64,000 nucleotides of DNA, from NCBI GenBank assembly GCA_963794655.1, contig CAWCEV010000003.1, positions 248,001 to 312,000 of the forward strand. The letters run 5' to 3'. The translations under genes were made by a program, and so were the position numbers. Positions 25,202 to 34,154 of the stretch are shown piece by piece. The stretch comes from Roseiarcus sp963794655. GTDB lineage: Bacteria > Pseudomonadota > Alphaproteobacteria > Rhizobiales > Beijerinckiaceae. Each line of letters begins with the position of its first letter. Position 1 is the stretch's first letter. A model generated the notes under the pieces. That model was not told the DNA's origin. It worked only from the letters and a program-made list of their open reading frames with translations, and did no database searches.

Positions 25202-26434
25202 ATGACGGCGGTCGAAAGCGCGATCCATGCCTTCGTCGAGGCGCACAAGGACGCGGAATCGCGTTTCCTCGCCGAGATCGTGAAGGTTCCATCCGACAAT
25301 CCGCCCGGAGACTGCGACCCTGCAGCCGCCGCGGTCGCCGGGCTCCTCGAGGGTCTCGGGTTCACGGTCGAGCGGCATAAGGTTCCGGACGACCTTGTCC
25401 TGGCCAATGGCATGATCTCTGCCACTAATCTGATCGTCCGGCGCGGCTTCGGGCAGGGCGGCCCGACGATCGCCCTCAACGCCCATGGCGACGTCGTGCC
25501 GCCCGGCTCGGGCTGGACCCACAACCCCTACGGCGCCGAAATCGTCGATGGCTGGATGGTCGGCCGTGGGGCTGCGGTGTCGAAATCGGACATTGCGACT
25601 TACGCCTTCGCTATGTTGGCGCTCGACAAGAGCGGTGCGGCGCTCAATGGCGCGGTCGAGTTGCATATCACCTATGACGAGGAGGCGGGCGGCGAGATCG
25701 GTCCCCGCTATCTTCTGGAGCAAGGGCTCACGCGTCCCGACCTCGCGATCGGCGCCGGCTTTTCCTACGCGGTCGTCAACGCCCATAACGGCTGCCTTCA
25801 TCTCGAGGTTGAAGTCCTTGGCCGCTCCGCGCATGCCGCCCGCCCCTCGACCGGCGTCGACGCGCTCGAGGCGGCGACCGCGATCCTCGCCGCCCTCTTC
25901 GGCTGGCGCGGCGGGCTCGCTGCACGGACCTCCGCGGTTCCCGGCATCGGCTCGCCGCAAATGACGGTCGGCCTCATCTCCGGCGGGATCAACACCAATG
26001 TCGTGCCGGACCGGGTCGTCTTCCGCCTCGACCGGCGGATGGTCCCGGAAGAACGCCCGGCCGAGGTCGAGGCGGAGCTCAGGGCCGTGATCGCCCGCGC
26101 GGCGACGCTGCACCCGGACGCCGGGGTCACGGTCAGACGCATCCTGCTCGCCGAGCCGCTTATGCCGGTCCCAGCGGGGGCGAAGCTGACCGAGACGCTT
26201 TGCCGGCATGCGAGCCGGGTCGTGGGCGAGAAGGTCGCGGCCTCGGGCGTGCCGCTCTATACCGACGCGCGCCACTACGCGAAGGCCGGCGTACCCATCG
26301 TCCTCTATGGCGCGGGTCCGCACACGATCGAGGAAGCCAACGCCCACCGCGCCGATGAGCGCCTTCCGCTCTCGGACCTGCACAAGGCGACCGAGGTCAT
26401 TGCGCTGACGCTGGCCGATCTCATGGCCGGCTGA
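25202..26434 (+). CDS. M20 family peptidase/deacylase (ArgE/DapE-like)
   Basis: Cytosolic zinc exopeptidase-fold enzyme, 410 residues. The metal ligands are in NAHGDVVPPG, GRGAAVSKSD and TYDEEAGGE, with the dimerisation domain from VEVLGRSAHAARPSTG to about residue 300. It resembles acetylornithine deacetylase and succinyl-diaminopimelate desuccinylase, but the substrate cannot be named. It has ggggaatgac before the ATG and follows the MBL gene by 23 bp in the same direction. Confidence 0.87.
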   Translation: MTAVESAIHAFVEAHKDAESRFLAEIVKVPSDNPPGDCDPAAAAVAGLLEGLGFTVERHKVPDDLVLANGMISATNLIVRRGFGQGGPTIALNAHGDVVPPGSGWTHNPYGAEIVDGWMVGRGAAVSKSDIATYAFAMLALDKSGAALNGAVELHITYDEEAGGEIGPRYLLEQGLTRPDLAIGAGFSYAVVNAHNGCLHLEVEVLGRSAHAARPSTGVDALEAATAILAALFGWRGGLAARTSAVPGIGSPQMTVGLISGGINTNVVPDRVVFRLDRRMVPEERPAEVEAELRAVIARAATLHPDAGVTVRRILLAEPLMPVPAGAKLTETLCRHASRVVGEKVAASGVPLYTDARHYAKAGVPIVLYGAGPHTIEEANAHRADERLPLSDLHKATEVIALTLADLMAG

Positions 26435-26497
26435 GCCCCGCGGAAGCGCGCCGGCGCCGCCGACCTGTGGCCCGCGGCGCGGTATGCTTGAAGGTTC

Positions 26498-26513
26498 CAT
26501 AATATATATTATG
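26498..26513. repeat. 16-bp AT-only palindrome core (cataatatatattatg)
   Basis: A perfect 16-bp palindrome made almost only of A and T, in the gap between the M20 gene and the secreted-protein gene, in an otherwise very GC-rich region. It could be an operator, a -10 region, or a site for a nucleoid protein. Confidence 0.7.
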
Positions 26514-26678
26514 CGAATCGTGCCTATGGGTGAGCGCCGGTAAGGGGCGCGTGGCCCCCATTCGTCCCCGGGTCGGCGGCGCTTAAAAACCGCTGAGTTG
26601 CCTCGGCATATGGGGCGGCATAGAACCGGGAATCGCGAGCCCTCGCCGCCTATCCTGGGCTTGGGCGAAGGAGCGGGC

Positions 26679-27230
26679 ATGGCCTCCTCTCGAGACGTAA
26701 CGAGCATCGGCGCCTTCTGTCTTGCGGCATGTCTCGGGGCGGCTCCGGGCTCATCCTCGCGCGCCGAGGCGGCGGAGGCGGCCGCGCAGTCGGGCGTCGC
26801 CGTGTTCTGGGACGCGGGACAATGCGTCGGCGGCTACCATACGACGGTTCTCACCGCCCATTGCGAGGAAGGTCCGACGGCGGTCATCCTCGACTTCAAG
26901 GCAAAACTGCAATTTTTCTGCGTCAACGATGGCCCCGTCGACATCAAATGGGCCATTCCGCCGGACGCGAAGCCGGGATCGCTGGTGCCGCCTACGGAAA
27001 TCGCTTGGCGTCCGGCGTGCTGGAAAGCGCCGTTCGGATTCGATGTGGATCCGAATGCAATGGTTCTCACGCCGCAATACAGTCAATCGCCGCCGCCGAA
27101 CTACTACATGACGATGAATGTGGTCGTGCTCTACGACCCGGCGAAGCCGTCGGTAAAGGTGTGTCTCGTGCCGCTGTTTCCCAAATTTGCCGTCGCGCCG
27201 GCGTGCGGCGACGCCGACATACGATCGTAA
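26679..27230 (+). CDS. Hypothetical secreted protein with paired cysteines
   Basis: Predicted exported protein of 183 residues, family not recognised. The N-terminus (SIGAFCLAACLGAAPG, then an Ala/Ser-rich stretch) looks like a signal peptide. The mature part has several cysteines (QCVGGYH, HCEEG, FFCVNDG, PACWKAP, VCLVPL, PACGDAD) that may pair in the periplasm, and aromatic segments such as SPPPNYYMTMNVVVLYDP. The ATG at 26679 has aaggag upstream (26668-26673). Nothing in the neighbours defines its role. Confidence 0.6.
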   Translation: MASSRDVTSIGAFCLAACLGAAPGSSSRAEAAEAAAQSGVAVFWDAGQCVGGYHTTVLTAHCEEGPTAVILDFKAKLQFFCVNDGPVDIKWAIPPDAKPGSLVPPTEIAWRPACWKAPFGFDVDPNAMVLTPQYSQSPPPNYYMTMNVVVLYDPAKPSVKVCLVPLFPKFAVAPACGDADIRS

Positions 27231-27296
27231 GGGCGCTCCTCGACGAAAAAAGGGCGGGCCGCGCCGCCTGAATGAACCAGCACGGGAGGGGATGCG

Positions 27297-27791
27297 ATGA
27301 TGTTCGAGCGGCGTCTCAAGATCTTCATGACCGCCGGGGTCACGCTGCTGTGCGGCTTTATCGTCGTCGGCAATATCCAGGACCCGGGATCGAACCTGCT
27401 ATTCGTCCAGCACGTCCTCAGCATGGATACGATCATCCCCGGCAGCGCGCTCGCCGACCGCGCCCTGCCTTTCCCCATCCTTTGGCGAATCGTCTTCTGG
27501 CTGATCGTTGCGGGCGAGGCGGCCACAGCCGCCCTGTTCGCGCTTGGAACGGTTGAGCTCGTGCGGGCGCGAAAGCGAAAGGCGCGGGACTTTCACGCGG
27601 CGAAGCGGTTTGTCTACGCCGGCGCGGGCTTCGCATTCCTGATGTGGTTCCTTGCCTTTCTCGCCGTTGGCGGCGAATGGTTCGCCATGTGGCAGTCGCA
27701 GTTCTGGAACGGTCAGCAGGCGGCGTTTCGGATCGTCACCACCATCCTGCTCGTCCTCATATTCGTCGCCCAGCCCGAAGCCGAGCTTTGA
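27297..27791 (+). CDS. DUF2165 family membrane protein
   Basis: Small integral membrane protein, 164 residues with four predicted helices (around residues 8-26, 60-85, 105-125 and 140-158). The loop FVQHVLSMDTIIPG and the following WRIVFWLIVAGE are typical of the DUF2165 family, whose function is unknown. Tandem ATG codons at 27297 and 27300 follow a gggagggg stretch. It converges on the minus-strand small secreted protein, whose frame overlaps its last 35 bp. Confidence 0.75.
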   Translation: MMFERRLKIFMTAGVTLLCGFIVVGNIQDPGSNLLFVQHVLSMDTIIPGSALADRALPFPILWRIVFWLIVAGEAATAALFALGTVELVRARKRKARDFHAAKRFVYAGAGFAFLMWFLAFLAVGGEWFAMWQSQFWNGQQAAFRIVTTILLVLIFVAQPEAEL

Positions 27792-28092
27792 GGCGCGACA
27801 AGCGTCGGCGGCTTAGTCGCAAACCCGCGCGCAGCGGTCGCAGGGCTTGGCGCAGGAACGAGTTCGGGCCCGGTGGCGCCGCCCTGCCCTGTCTGCCGGC
27901 CCGGCATTCGGCAAGGAACCGGGCCCGGGTTTCGCCGCCGGTCATCCCCGCGGCGTGAGCGGCTTGCCATTGTTGGTCGCATGGCTTGATGGCTTGAGCC
28001 GGCGCCGCTGCTTGACCGGAGAGGACAAGCGCGATCGCGATTGTCGCGGTCAGCGCGAGGCCGCCTGGCGAGCGGGGTCCGGCGGCCGCCAC
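27757..28092 (-). CDS. Small secreted protein, possible frameshift at the C-terminus
   Basis: From GTG at 28092 the frame encodes 111 residues: a signal peptide (ALTATIAIALVLSGQAAAPAQA), then CDQQWQAAHAAGMTGGETRA and RFLAECRAG, a pattern common in small periplasmic Rhizobiales proteins. The last 35 residues are Arg/Leu-rich and look like out-of-frame sequence. In the next frame the same DNA reads CAKPCDRCARVCD and stops at 27813, which looks more like a real Cys-rich end. It starts 2 bp after the 2H phosphoesterase stop. Function unknown. Confidence 0.45.
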   Translation of the reverse strand: MAAAGPRSPGGLALTATIAIALVLSGQAAAPAQAIKPCDQQWQAAHAAGMTGGETRARFLAECRAGRQGRAAPPGPNSFLRQALRPLRAGLRLSRRRLSRLKARLRAGRRI

Positions 28093-28094
28093 GG

Positions 28095-28739
28095 CTACGG
28101 CGTAAGCGCCAATGTCCTGAGCTCCTTGCGGACGGCGCCGAAAGTGCCGAGATGGAAGACCGCCGCGCCGACGGCTGAGAACGTAAAGCCCTTGAACGGC
28201 TCCTTGAACATCTTGTCGAGATAGTCGATCGGCGCGACGCCGATCGTGACATGCGGGTTGAACTTGTCGCCGGCCGCCACGGTGACGAAATCGGCGACGT
28301 AGTCGATAAGCCCCGGCTGGATGTCGCGTCCGTTTTCGGTGCTGTAAAACGCGGCCGGCGTTCCGCTCCTCTCGGTGAATGGCGCGATCGCGTCGAGCAG
28401 TTCGCGCTGGATGCGAACAAGGTCGTCGGTCAGTTCGACGACAACGCCGGCAATGCCGAGCTGTGCGGTCGGAATGTAATAGTAGCCGGTCGCCTTGAGC
28501 TTCCGGCGTGTGATCCTCTCCTTGCCGAGAACCGCGCCTGCTGCGGCGGCGACCTTGTCGAGCTCGGCCGTACGGACGAACTGCTGGATCATCGTCATAT
28601 GAGGGTGATGGGTCGCGTCGAGAGCGAAGAACTCCGGGAAGGCTTTGAGCAGGCGCTCGTTGTCGGCGCGAGCCCGCCGGACCATCGCGTCGCCCGGCTT
28701 GAGCGCGATGTCGATTGCAGTCAGCCGATGGTCGGTCAT
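28095..28739 (-). CDS. 2H phosphoesterase (2'-5' RNA ligase superfamily)
   Basis: Protein of 214 residues with the two H-x-T motifs of the 2H superfamily: HPHMTMI near residue 45 and NPHVTIGV near residue 165. Members hydrolyse or form 2',3'-cyclic or 2'-5' phosphodiester bonds in RNA or nucleotides. The exact substrate is unknown. The ATG at 28739 (MTDHRLTAIDIAL) is preferred over an upstream ATG at 28790. It is read away from the sugar-dehydrogenase operon and is followed at once by the small secreted protein. Confidence 0.75.
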   Translation of the reverse strand: MTDHRLTAIDIALKPGDAMVRRARADNERLLKAFPEFFALDATHHPHMTMIQQFVRTAELDKVAAAAGAVLGKERITRRKLKATGYYYIPTAQLGIAGVVVELTDDLVRIQRELLDAIAPFTERSGTPAAFYSTENGRDIQPGLIDYVADFVTVAAGDKFNPHVTIGVAPIDYLDKMFKEPFKGFTFSAVGAAVFHLGTFGAVRKELRTLALTP

Positions 28740-29106
28740 TGCGTTCGGGGTCCCCCCTATTGGCCCGGCGCGCACGTAACACGAGTGCAATGCAAAGGAC
28801 GTTAATGGGTGGTCGGAGTCGAAGGAGCGTCCTGGTTCGAAGGCAAAACCCTGAGCGGCAGTTTAGCGCGATTCGAGCAAAGCGCGAATCCGCGCCGGCA
28901 ATCGCCCCGCTGACACTCCGCACCCACCGCAGCGGGTTCGCCGACTTCAGGACGGGTTTCGCGGGCTCTAATATTTTCCTTCTAAATCCAATTTCACACA
29001 ACGAACACGTCCTCGCCGTGAAGGAGGCGCATGCTTCGCGCCTCTGAGGCACAAGGTCATGAACGGAAATGGCTTCTTGTGTCATTCAAATGTCTCGGAG
29101 GAACGC
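28740..29106. other. Intergenic region between divergent genes
   Basis: Contains the divergent start regions of the 2H phosphoesterase and the 85-residue secreted protein. A gattcg/cgaatc inverted repeat near 28870-28895 and an AT-rich stretch at 28968-29000 are visible. No gene was recognised. Confidence 0.4.
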
Positions 29107-29364
29107 ATGGGCGGTCTTTGGAAGCTGTCGCTCGCTTTGGGTCTGGCGCTCCCGATCTCCGGCGCCGCGTTTGCGGCTGCGCCAGGGCATCATCACTACA
29201 GGCATGCGTATCGTGCAGCGTCGCCCGCCCCGGCGTTAGTGACCGCGCCGGGCTTCGGGCTATGGCCGCCGTCGGGCGCCACGCCGCACTGGCAATTTGA
29301 AGTCGAGGGGCTGTCGCGCGATCCCGACGCTTGCGCGCGATACGGCTGTATCGGCAACAACTAA
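29107..29364 (+). CDS. Small secreted protein, function unknown
   Basis: Eighty-five residues with a clear Sec signal peptide (LWKLSLALGLALPISGAAFA, cleavage near residue 23) and a short mature part starting with His/Tyr-rich HHHYRHAYR and ending CARYGCIGNN with two cysteines. An ideal ggagga Shine-Dalgarno lies six bases before the ATG at 29107. Similar small exported proteins are widespread in Rhizobiales without known roles. Confidence 0.65.
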   Translation: MGGLWKLSLALGLALPISGAAFAAAPGHHHYRHAYRAASPAPALVTAPGFGLWPPSGATPHWQFEVEGLSRDPDACARYGCIGNN

Positions 29365-29614
29365 GGCGTCCGACTTCAGTCGGACGCGCTTGCGGCCCTA
29401 CAAGACGCATGGCCTGCATTAGGGCGTGGTGCATGACGAGGCCACCGCCCATCTAGCCTATCGCTGGTCTTGTCAGCTGGCGGGCCCCATTTCAATCTCG
29501 CTTACTCTTCACGGAGAAGTGAACAGGCCAATTCGCAACTTGTCGCCCGTCGCTGCGTTCACGATCGACCAATAAGCCGCGCCCGCGCGCCTTGCGCCTC
29601 CTGAGAACTCTTCC

Positions 29615-30346
29615 ATGCCGCAGCTCCCACGCAGGCAGCTTCTCGGTGGCGTGGCTTGCCTCGTTGGCGTCTCGTTCGGCGCAAGATCTCAGATCGTTGA
29701 AGTATTGCCCTGGCGTCCGGACGCCGGTGATCCGCCCGAGGCGCCCGGGACGGGTGGATGGTTGTTCTTCACGCCTGCCGAAGCGGCGACCATCGAGGCC
29801 GTGGCGGAGCGCTTCATCCCGCCCGATGAAACGACGGCCGGAGGCGGGGATGCTGGTTGCGCCGTGTTCGTGGATCGGCAGCTTGCCGGGCCCTATGGCT
29901 CGCGGCGGGGACTCTATGTTAGCCCGCCGTTCCTGAAGGGTGAAAAAAATCAGGGGCCCCAGGATCAGGACAATCCTGCCGCGATATATCGCAAGGCGCT
30001 CGCCGCGCTCGACGCCTACGTCCGGCGGCACAAAGGCGACATCTTCGCCAAGCTTGCGCGCAACGACCAGGACGAAATCCTCGAGGGCCTCGAGCGCGGC
30101 GACGTGAAGCTCGAAGGAGTCGACGGGCAGTCCTTCTTCGAGACGCTACTCAAGGCGATTCAGGAAGGCTTTTTCGCCGACCCGATCTACGGCGGAAACC
30201 GCGACATGTGCGCCTGGAAGATGATCGGCTTCCCCGGCGCCCGCTACGACTACCGCGACTGGATCGGACGCCACAACCAGCGCTTCCCGCTCGGCCCGGT
30301 CAGCATCATGGGCGCACCGGACTGGACGCCGGCCACGAAGACCTGA
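29615..30346 (+). CDS. Gluconate 2-dehydrogenase subunit 3 family protein (Tat-exported)
   Basis: Small subunit of a membrane-bound FAD sugar or gluconate dehydrogenase, 243 residues. The N-terminus PRRQLLGGVACLVGVSFGA is a twin-arginine signal. In characterised complexes this subunit carries the flavoprotein through the Tat pathway to the periplasm. The core FTPAEAATIEAVAERFIPPD and the C-terminal DPIYGGNRDMCAWKMIGFPG match the family. It lies 9 bp before the GMC flavoprotein gene and starts the operon that runs into alternative complex III. Confidence 0.9.
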   Translation: MPQLPRRQLLGGVACLVGVSFGARSQIVEVLPWRPDAGDPPEAPGTGGWLFFTPAEAATIEAVAERFIPPDETTAGGGDAGCAVFVDRQLAGPYGSRRGLYVSPPFLKGEKNQGPQDQDNPAAIYRKALAALDAYVRRHKGDIFAKLARNDQDEILEGLERGDVKLEGVDGQSFFETLLKAIQEGFFADPIYGGNRDMCAWKMIGFPGARYDYRDWIGRHNQRFPLGPVSIMGAPDWTPATKT

Positions 30347-30355
30347 GGTCTCGCG

Positions 30356-32134
30356 ATGCCCCGAAAGTTGCCGAGCAAGGACGTCGTGGTCATCGGCCTT
30401 GGCTGGACCGGTTCGATCCTCGCGCATGAACTGACCGACGCCGGGCTTGAAGTGATCGCAATCGAGCGCGGCCCGTGGCGCGACGCTCCGACCGACTTTC
30501 CGATCACTTACGTTCAGGACGAGCTTCGCTACCGCATCCATCACGAGCTCTTCCTGCGCCCCGCCCGGACGACCTTCACTTTCCGCAACACGATGGATCA
30601 GCGCGCGCTGCCGATCCGCACCTGGGGCGCCTTCATGCCGCCGAACGGCGTCGGCGGAGGCGGCGTCCACTGGAACGCGGAAACCTGGCGTTTCCTGCCG
30701 AGCGACTTCGTGCTGAAGACGCATCTGACGGAACGCTATGGCGCGGGCTTCCTGCCCCCCGACATGACGATCCAGGATTGGGGCGTCACTTACGACGACC
30801 TCGAGCCGCACTACGACCAGTTTGAGTATCTGTGCGGCACGTCCGGGCAGGCGGGCAATTTGAAGGGGCAGATCCTGGAGGGCGGGAACCCGTTCGAGGG
30901 TCCGCGCTCGCGGCCCTATCCAACGCCTCCGCAAGCGCAGGGCTTCAGCCATACGCTTTTCGCCAAGGCCGCGCGGGACCTCGGGTACAAGCCCTTTCCG
31001 CAACCCTCAGGCAATCTCTCGCGGCCTTATCTCAATCCGCTCGGCGTCCGGATGGGCGCCTGCAGCTATTGCGGCTTCTGCGAATGGTTCGGCTGCGCCA
31101 ACTACTCGAAGGCGAGCCCGCAGACCACGATCCTGCCGGTGCTTCTGCGCAAGTCGAATTTCGCTTTTCGGACCAATTCGGAGGTGATGCGCATCAACCT
31201 CGACGCCGCCGGCCACAGGGCCACGGGGGTGACATTTGTGGACGAGAGCGGCGAGGAATGGGAGCAGCCGGCGGAGCTGGTGATTCTTGCGGCCTATTCG
31301 ATGTTCAACGTGCAGCTCCTGCTGCTGTCGAAGATCGGCCAGCCCTACGACCCGGTCGGCAATACTGGCGTCATTGGCCGCAACTTCACTCACCAGACGA
31401 TCTCGGATGTGGTCGGTTTCTTCGACAAGGACAAATTCAACTTCAACCCGTTCATGGCCTCCGGCGCGATCGGCATGTGCATCGACGAGTTCAACGGCGA
31501 CAATTTCGACCACGGGCCGCTCGGCTTCGTCGGCGGCGGCTACATGGGCCAGGTGCAGACGGGCGGGCGCCCGATCGAAACCACCAAGGTTCCGCCTGGA
31601 ACGCCGCGATGGGGCGCTGCATGGAAAAAGGCGGTTCGCGACAATTACCTGAGCACTGTCGTGCCGGGCACGGGCGTCCACGGCAGCATGTATTCCTATC
31701 GCGACGTCTATCTCGATCTTGATCCGACCTATCGCGACCGGCTCGGCCGTCCGCTCATGCGCATGACCATCGACTTCCACGAAAACGAGATCAAGCAGAA
31801 CAAATTCCTGACCGACAAGTTCGCCGAGATCATCAAGGCGATGGGCGCCAAGCAGATCGAGAAGCAATATCGCAAGGCGCCCTACGACATCACCAAATAC
31901 CAGACGACGCATCTCAATGGCGGCGCGATCATGGGGACTGACCCCAAAACGAGCGCGCTCAACCGCTACCTGCAAAGTTGGGACGTACCCAATCTCTTCG
32001 TCATGGGCGCGAGCGCCTTTCCGCAGAACGCCGGCTACAATCCGACGGGCACGCTCTCCGCCCTCGCCTTCTGGGCGGCGGATGCGATCCGCACGCAATA
32101 TCTCAAAAACCCCAGGCCGCTCGTCCATGCTTAG
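30356..32134 (+). CDS. GMC-family flavoprotein dehydrogenase (gluconate/sugar dehydrogenase large subunit)
   Basis: FAD-dependent catalytic subunit, 592 residues, oxidising a sugar, sugar acid or polyol on the periplasmic side. The FAD-binding start VVIGLGWTGSILAHEL is followed by the GVGGGGVHWNAE loop. A cysteine cluster CSYCGFCEWFGC around residue 240 fits the Fe-S cluster of this enzyme group. The C-terminus has the active-site HLNGGAIMG and NAGYNPTGT. It has no signal of its own, so it probably leaves the cell with subunit 3. The cytochrome gene overlaps its stop by 8 bp. The substrate could be gluconate, glucose, sorbitol or fructose. Confidence 0.92.
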   Translation: MPRKLPSKDVVVIGLGWTGSILAHELTDAGLEVIAIERGPWRDAPTDFPITYVQDELRYRIHHELFLRPARTTFTFRNTMDQRALPIRTWGAFMPPNGVGGGGVHWNAETWRFLPSDFVLKTHLTERYGAGFLPPDMTIQDWGVTYDDLEPHYDQFEYLCGTSGQAGNLKGQILEGGNPFEGPRSRPYPTPPQAQGFSHTLFAKAARDLGYKPFPQPSGNLSRPYLNPLGVRMGACSYCGFCEWFGCANYSKASPQTTILPVLLRKSNFAFRTNSEVMRINLDAAGHRATGVTFVDESGEEWEQPAELVILAAYSMFNVQLLLLSKIGQPYDPVGNTGVIGRNFTHQTISDVVGFFDKDKFNFNPFMASGAIGMCIDEFNGDNFDHGPLGFVGGGYMGQVQTGGRPIETTKVPPGTPRWGAAWKKAVRDNYLSTVVPGTGVHGSMYSYRDVYLDLDPTYRDRLGRPLMRMTIDFHENEIKQNKFLTDKFAEIIKAMGAKQIEKQYRKAPYDITKYQTTHLNGGAIMGTDPKTSALNRYLQSWDVPNLFVMGASAFPQNAGYNPTGTLSALAFWAADAIRTQYLKNPRPLVHA

Positions 32135-33410
32135 GGCGCTGACGCATGTCGTCGCAACGCTGGTCGCGTTCGCGCCGCTCGCCGCGCTATGGATCTTTTG
32201 GCCGCATCCCGAGCCTGCGCTCGCCGGCACGGCGCTCAATTCGCAGAACTTCGCGCAAATCGAACGGGGCCGTTATCTGACGATCGCTGGAGATTGCGCG
32301 AGCTGCCACGACGACCCGAGGACCAAGGCTCCGTTCGCCGGCGGCCGCTCCATCGAAACGCCGTTTGGAAACGTGCTCGCCGCCAACATCACACCCGACC
32401 GCGAGACCGGCATCGGCGGCTGGAGCGATGATGAGTTCGTAAACTCGATCCGCCGGGGCCGAAGTCCGCACGGCAAGCTTCTTTATCCGGCCATGCCCTA
32501 TCCGCACTACGCCAACATAACGAAGGAGGACGCGCTGGCGATCCGCGCGTACCTCAACAGCGTGCAGCCCGTACACAACCAGGTCACGTCCGACCAGCTG
32601 CCGTTCCCGCTGAACATGAGAATAGGGATGGCGGCGTGGAACGCGCTCTTTTTTCAACGCGACGCGTTCCGGCCCGACTTGTCGCAATCGGCCGAATGGA
32701 ACCGCGGCGCCTATCTCGTGCAGGGCCTCGCGCATTGCGGCGCCTGCCACACGCGGAAGGACATATTTGGCGCCGACGAGCGGAGCGCCGATCTGCAAGG
32801 CGGCGAAGTCCAGGGATGGTTCGCGCCGAATATTACCGGGGATCCGTCAAAGGGTCTCGGCCGGTGGAGTGTCGAGGACATCGTCGATTACCTGAAGTCC
32901 GGCCACAATGCGGCGGCAGGCGCGACGGGACCGATGGCAGAAGAGATCGGCTTCTCCAGCACCAATATGACCGACTCCGACCTCAAGGCCATCGCGACCT
33001 ATCTCAAGTCGCTGGGCGATCGAAACGGCGCGTCGCCCGCGCCGATCGCCGCGAGCGATACGAGAATGACGGCCGGCGCGTCGATCTTCGCGGCGCAATG
33101 CTCCGCCTGCCACGGATCGGACGGCAAGGGCGTCCCGGGTCTATTCCCGGGGTTCGCGCTCTCGCTGCCGCCGCATGCGGCGGATCCGGCGAGCCTCATC
33201 CGTGTGGCGCTCGAAGGCGCGCAGACCGTTTCGACGGCGGCCGAGCCGACGGGCCCAAGCATGCCGTCGTTCGCCTGGAAGCTCGGCGATGGGGAGATCG
33301 CCGCCGTTCTCACCTATGTCCGCAACAGCTGGGGCCTCGCGGCGCCTGCAGTGACCGCGGACGAAGTTGCGGCTGCGCGGCGCTCCCTCGCCGAGCGCGC
33401 GGAACATTAG
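32127..33410 (+). CDS. Triheme membrane-anchored cytochrome c subunit of the dehydrogenase
   Basis: Electron-transfer subunit, 427 residues. An N-terminal hydrophobic segment (VVATLVAFAPLAALWIFW) serves as a signal or anchor. Three c-type heme motifs follow: CASCH, CGACH and CSACH, each in its own cytochrome domain, as in gluconate and alcohol dehydrogenase cytochromes that pass electrons to ubiquinone. Distal methionines are available, for example near YPAMPYPHY. It overlaps the flavoprotein stop (ATGCTTAG) and is followed 87 bp later by actA. Confidence 0.92.
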   Translation: MLRALTHVVATLVAFAPLAALWIFWPHPEPALAGTALNSQNFAQIERGRYLTIAGDCASCHDDPRTKAPFAGGRSIETPFGNVLAANITPDRETGIGGWSDDEFVNSIRRGRSPHGKLLYPAMPYPHYANITKEDALAIRAYLNSVQPVHNQVTSDQLPFPLNMRIGMAAWNALFFQRDAFRPDLSQSAEWNRGAYLVQGLAHCGACHTRKDIFGADERSADLQGGEVQGWFAPNITGDPSKGLGRWSVEDIVDYLKSGHNAAAGATGPMAEEIGFSSTNMTDSDLKAIATYLKSLGDRNGASPAPIAASDTRMTAGASIFAAQCSACHGSDGKGVPGLFPGFALSLPPHAADPASLIRVALEGAQTVSTAAEPTGPSMPSFAWKLGDGEIAAVLTYVRNSWGLAAPAVTADEVAAARRSLAERAEH

Positions 33411-33497
33411 CCGGGCGCGACCCGCGGCCGAGCAGGAACGACTGTCGCCTTCGCGGCGTTCATGCATGCCGCGGGGGCGCGCGAGGTAGGCGGAATC

Positions 33498-34154
33498 GTG
33501 GCGCAACTCTTCCATCCCTACGCGGATACGGCCGTGCGCGTCGCCCTGCTGACGCTCGCCGTGAGCCCTGCCCTTCTCATTGCCGGCGGTTTCGCGATTT
33601 CCCGCTCACCGTACGTGACGGGGCAAGACTTGGTCAGCGCGCAGCCAGTTCCCTTCAGCCACGAACATCATGTCGGCTTCGACGGGCTCGATTGCCGCTA
33701 TTGCCATTTCGGCGTCGAGACGTCGCGCTGGGCGGGCATCCCACCCACCGAGGTCTGCATGAGCTGCCATTCGCAGCTTTTCGATCAAGCCTCCGTGCTC
33801 GCCCCGGTGCGCGAGAGCCTCGCGAAGGACAAGCCGATTGCGTGGGAGCGCGTTCACGCGCTTCCTGACTACGTCTATTTCGATCACGCGATCCACGTCG
33901 CCAAGGGCGTGGGCTGCACCACATGCCACGGCGAAGTCGAGCGGATGCCGCTGACCAAGCAGGCGACGCCCATGACGATGGGCTGGTGCATCGACTGCCA
34001 CCGCAATCCCGCGCCACATCTGCGCGAGCCGGATCAAGTCTTTGCTACGTCGTGGTCGCCTCCGCCCGACCAGAAGGAAAAGGGGCTGAAGCTGATGCGC
34101 CATTACGAGATCGACACGACGCATCTTATCGACTGTTCCGTGTGCCACCGGTGA
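33498..34154 (+). CDS. actA: Alternative complex III subunit ActA, pentaheme cytochrome c
   Basis: Quinol:cytochrome c oxidoreductase subunit, 218 residues, with one N-terminal membrane helix and five CxxCH motifs: CRYCH, CMSCH, CTTCH, CIDCH and CSVCH. ActA relays electrons from ActB to the cytochrome acceptor. I use the GTG at 33498, which has aggcgg upstream; an ATG at 33462 would add 12 residues. Its stop sits inside GTGA, shared with the actB start. It begins the ACIII-oxidase unit. Confidence 0.93.
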   Translation: MAQLFHPYADTAVRVALLTLAVSPALLIAGGFAISRSPYVTGQDLVSAQPVPFSHEHHVGFDGLDCRYCHFGVETSRWAGIPPTEVCMSCHSQLFDQASVLAPVRESLAKDKPIAWERVHALPDYVYFDHAIHVAKGVGCTTCHGEVERMPLTKQATPMTMGWCIDCHRNPAPHLREPDQVFATSWSPPPDQKEKGLKLMRHYEIDTTHLIDCSVCHR

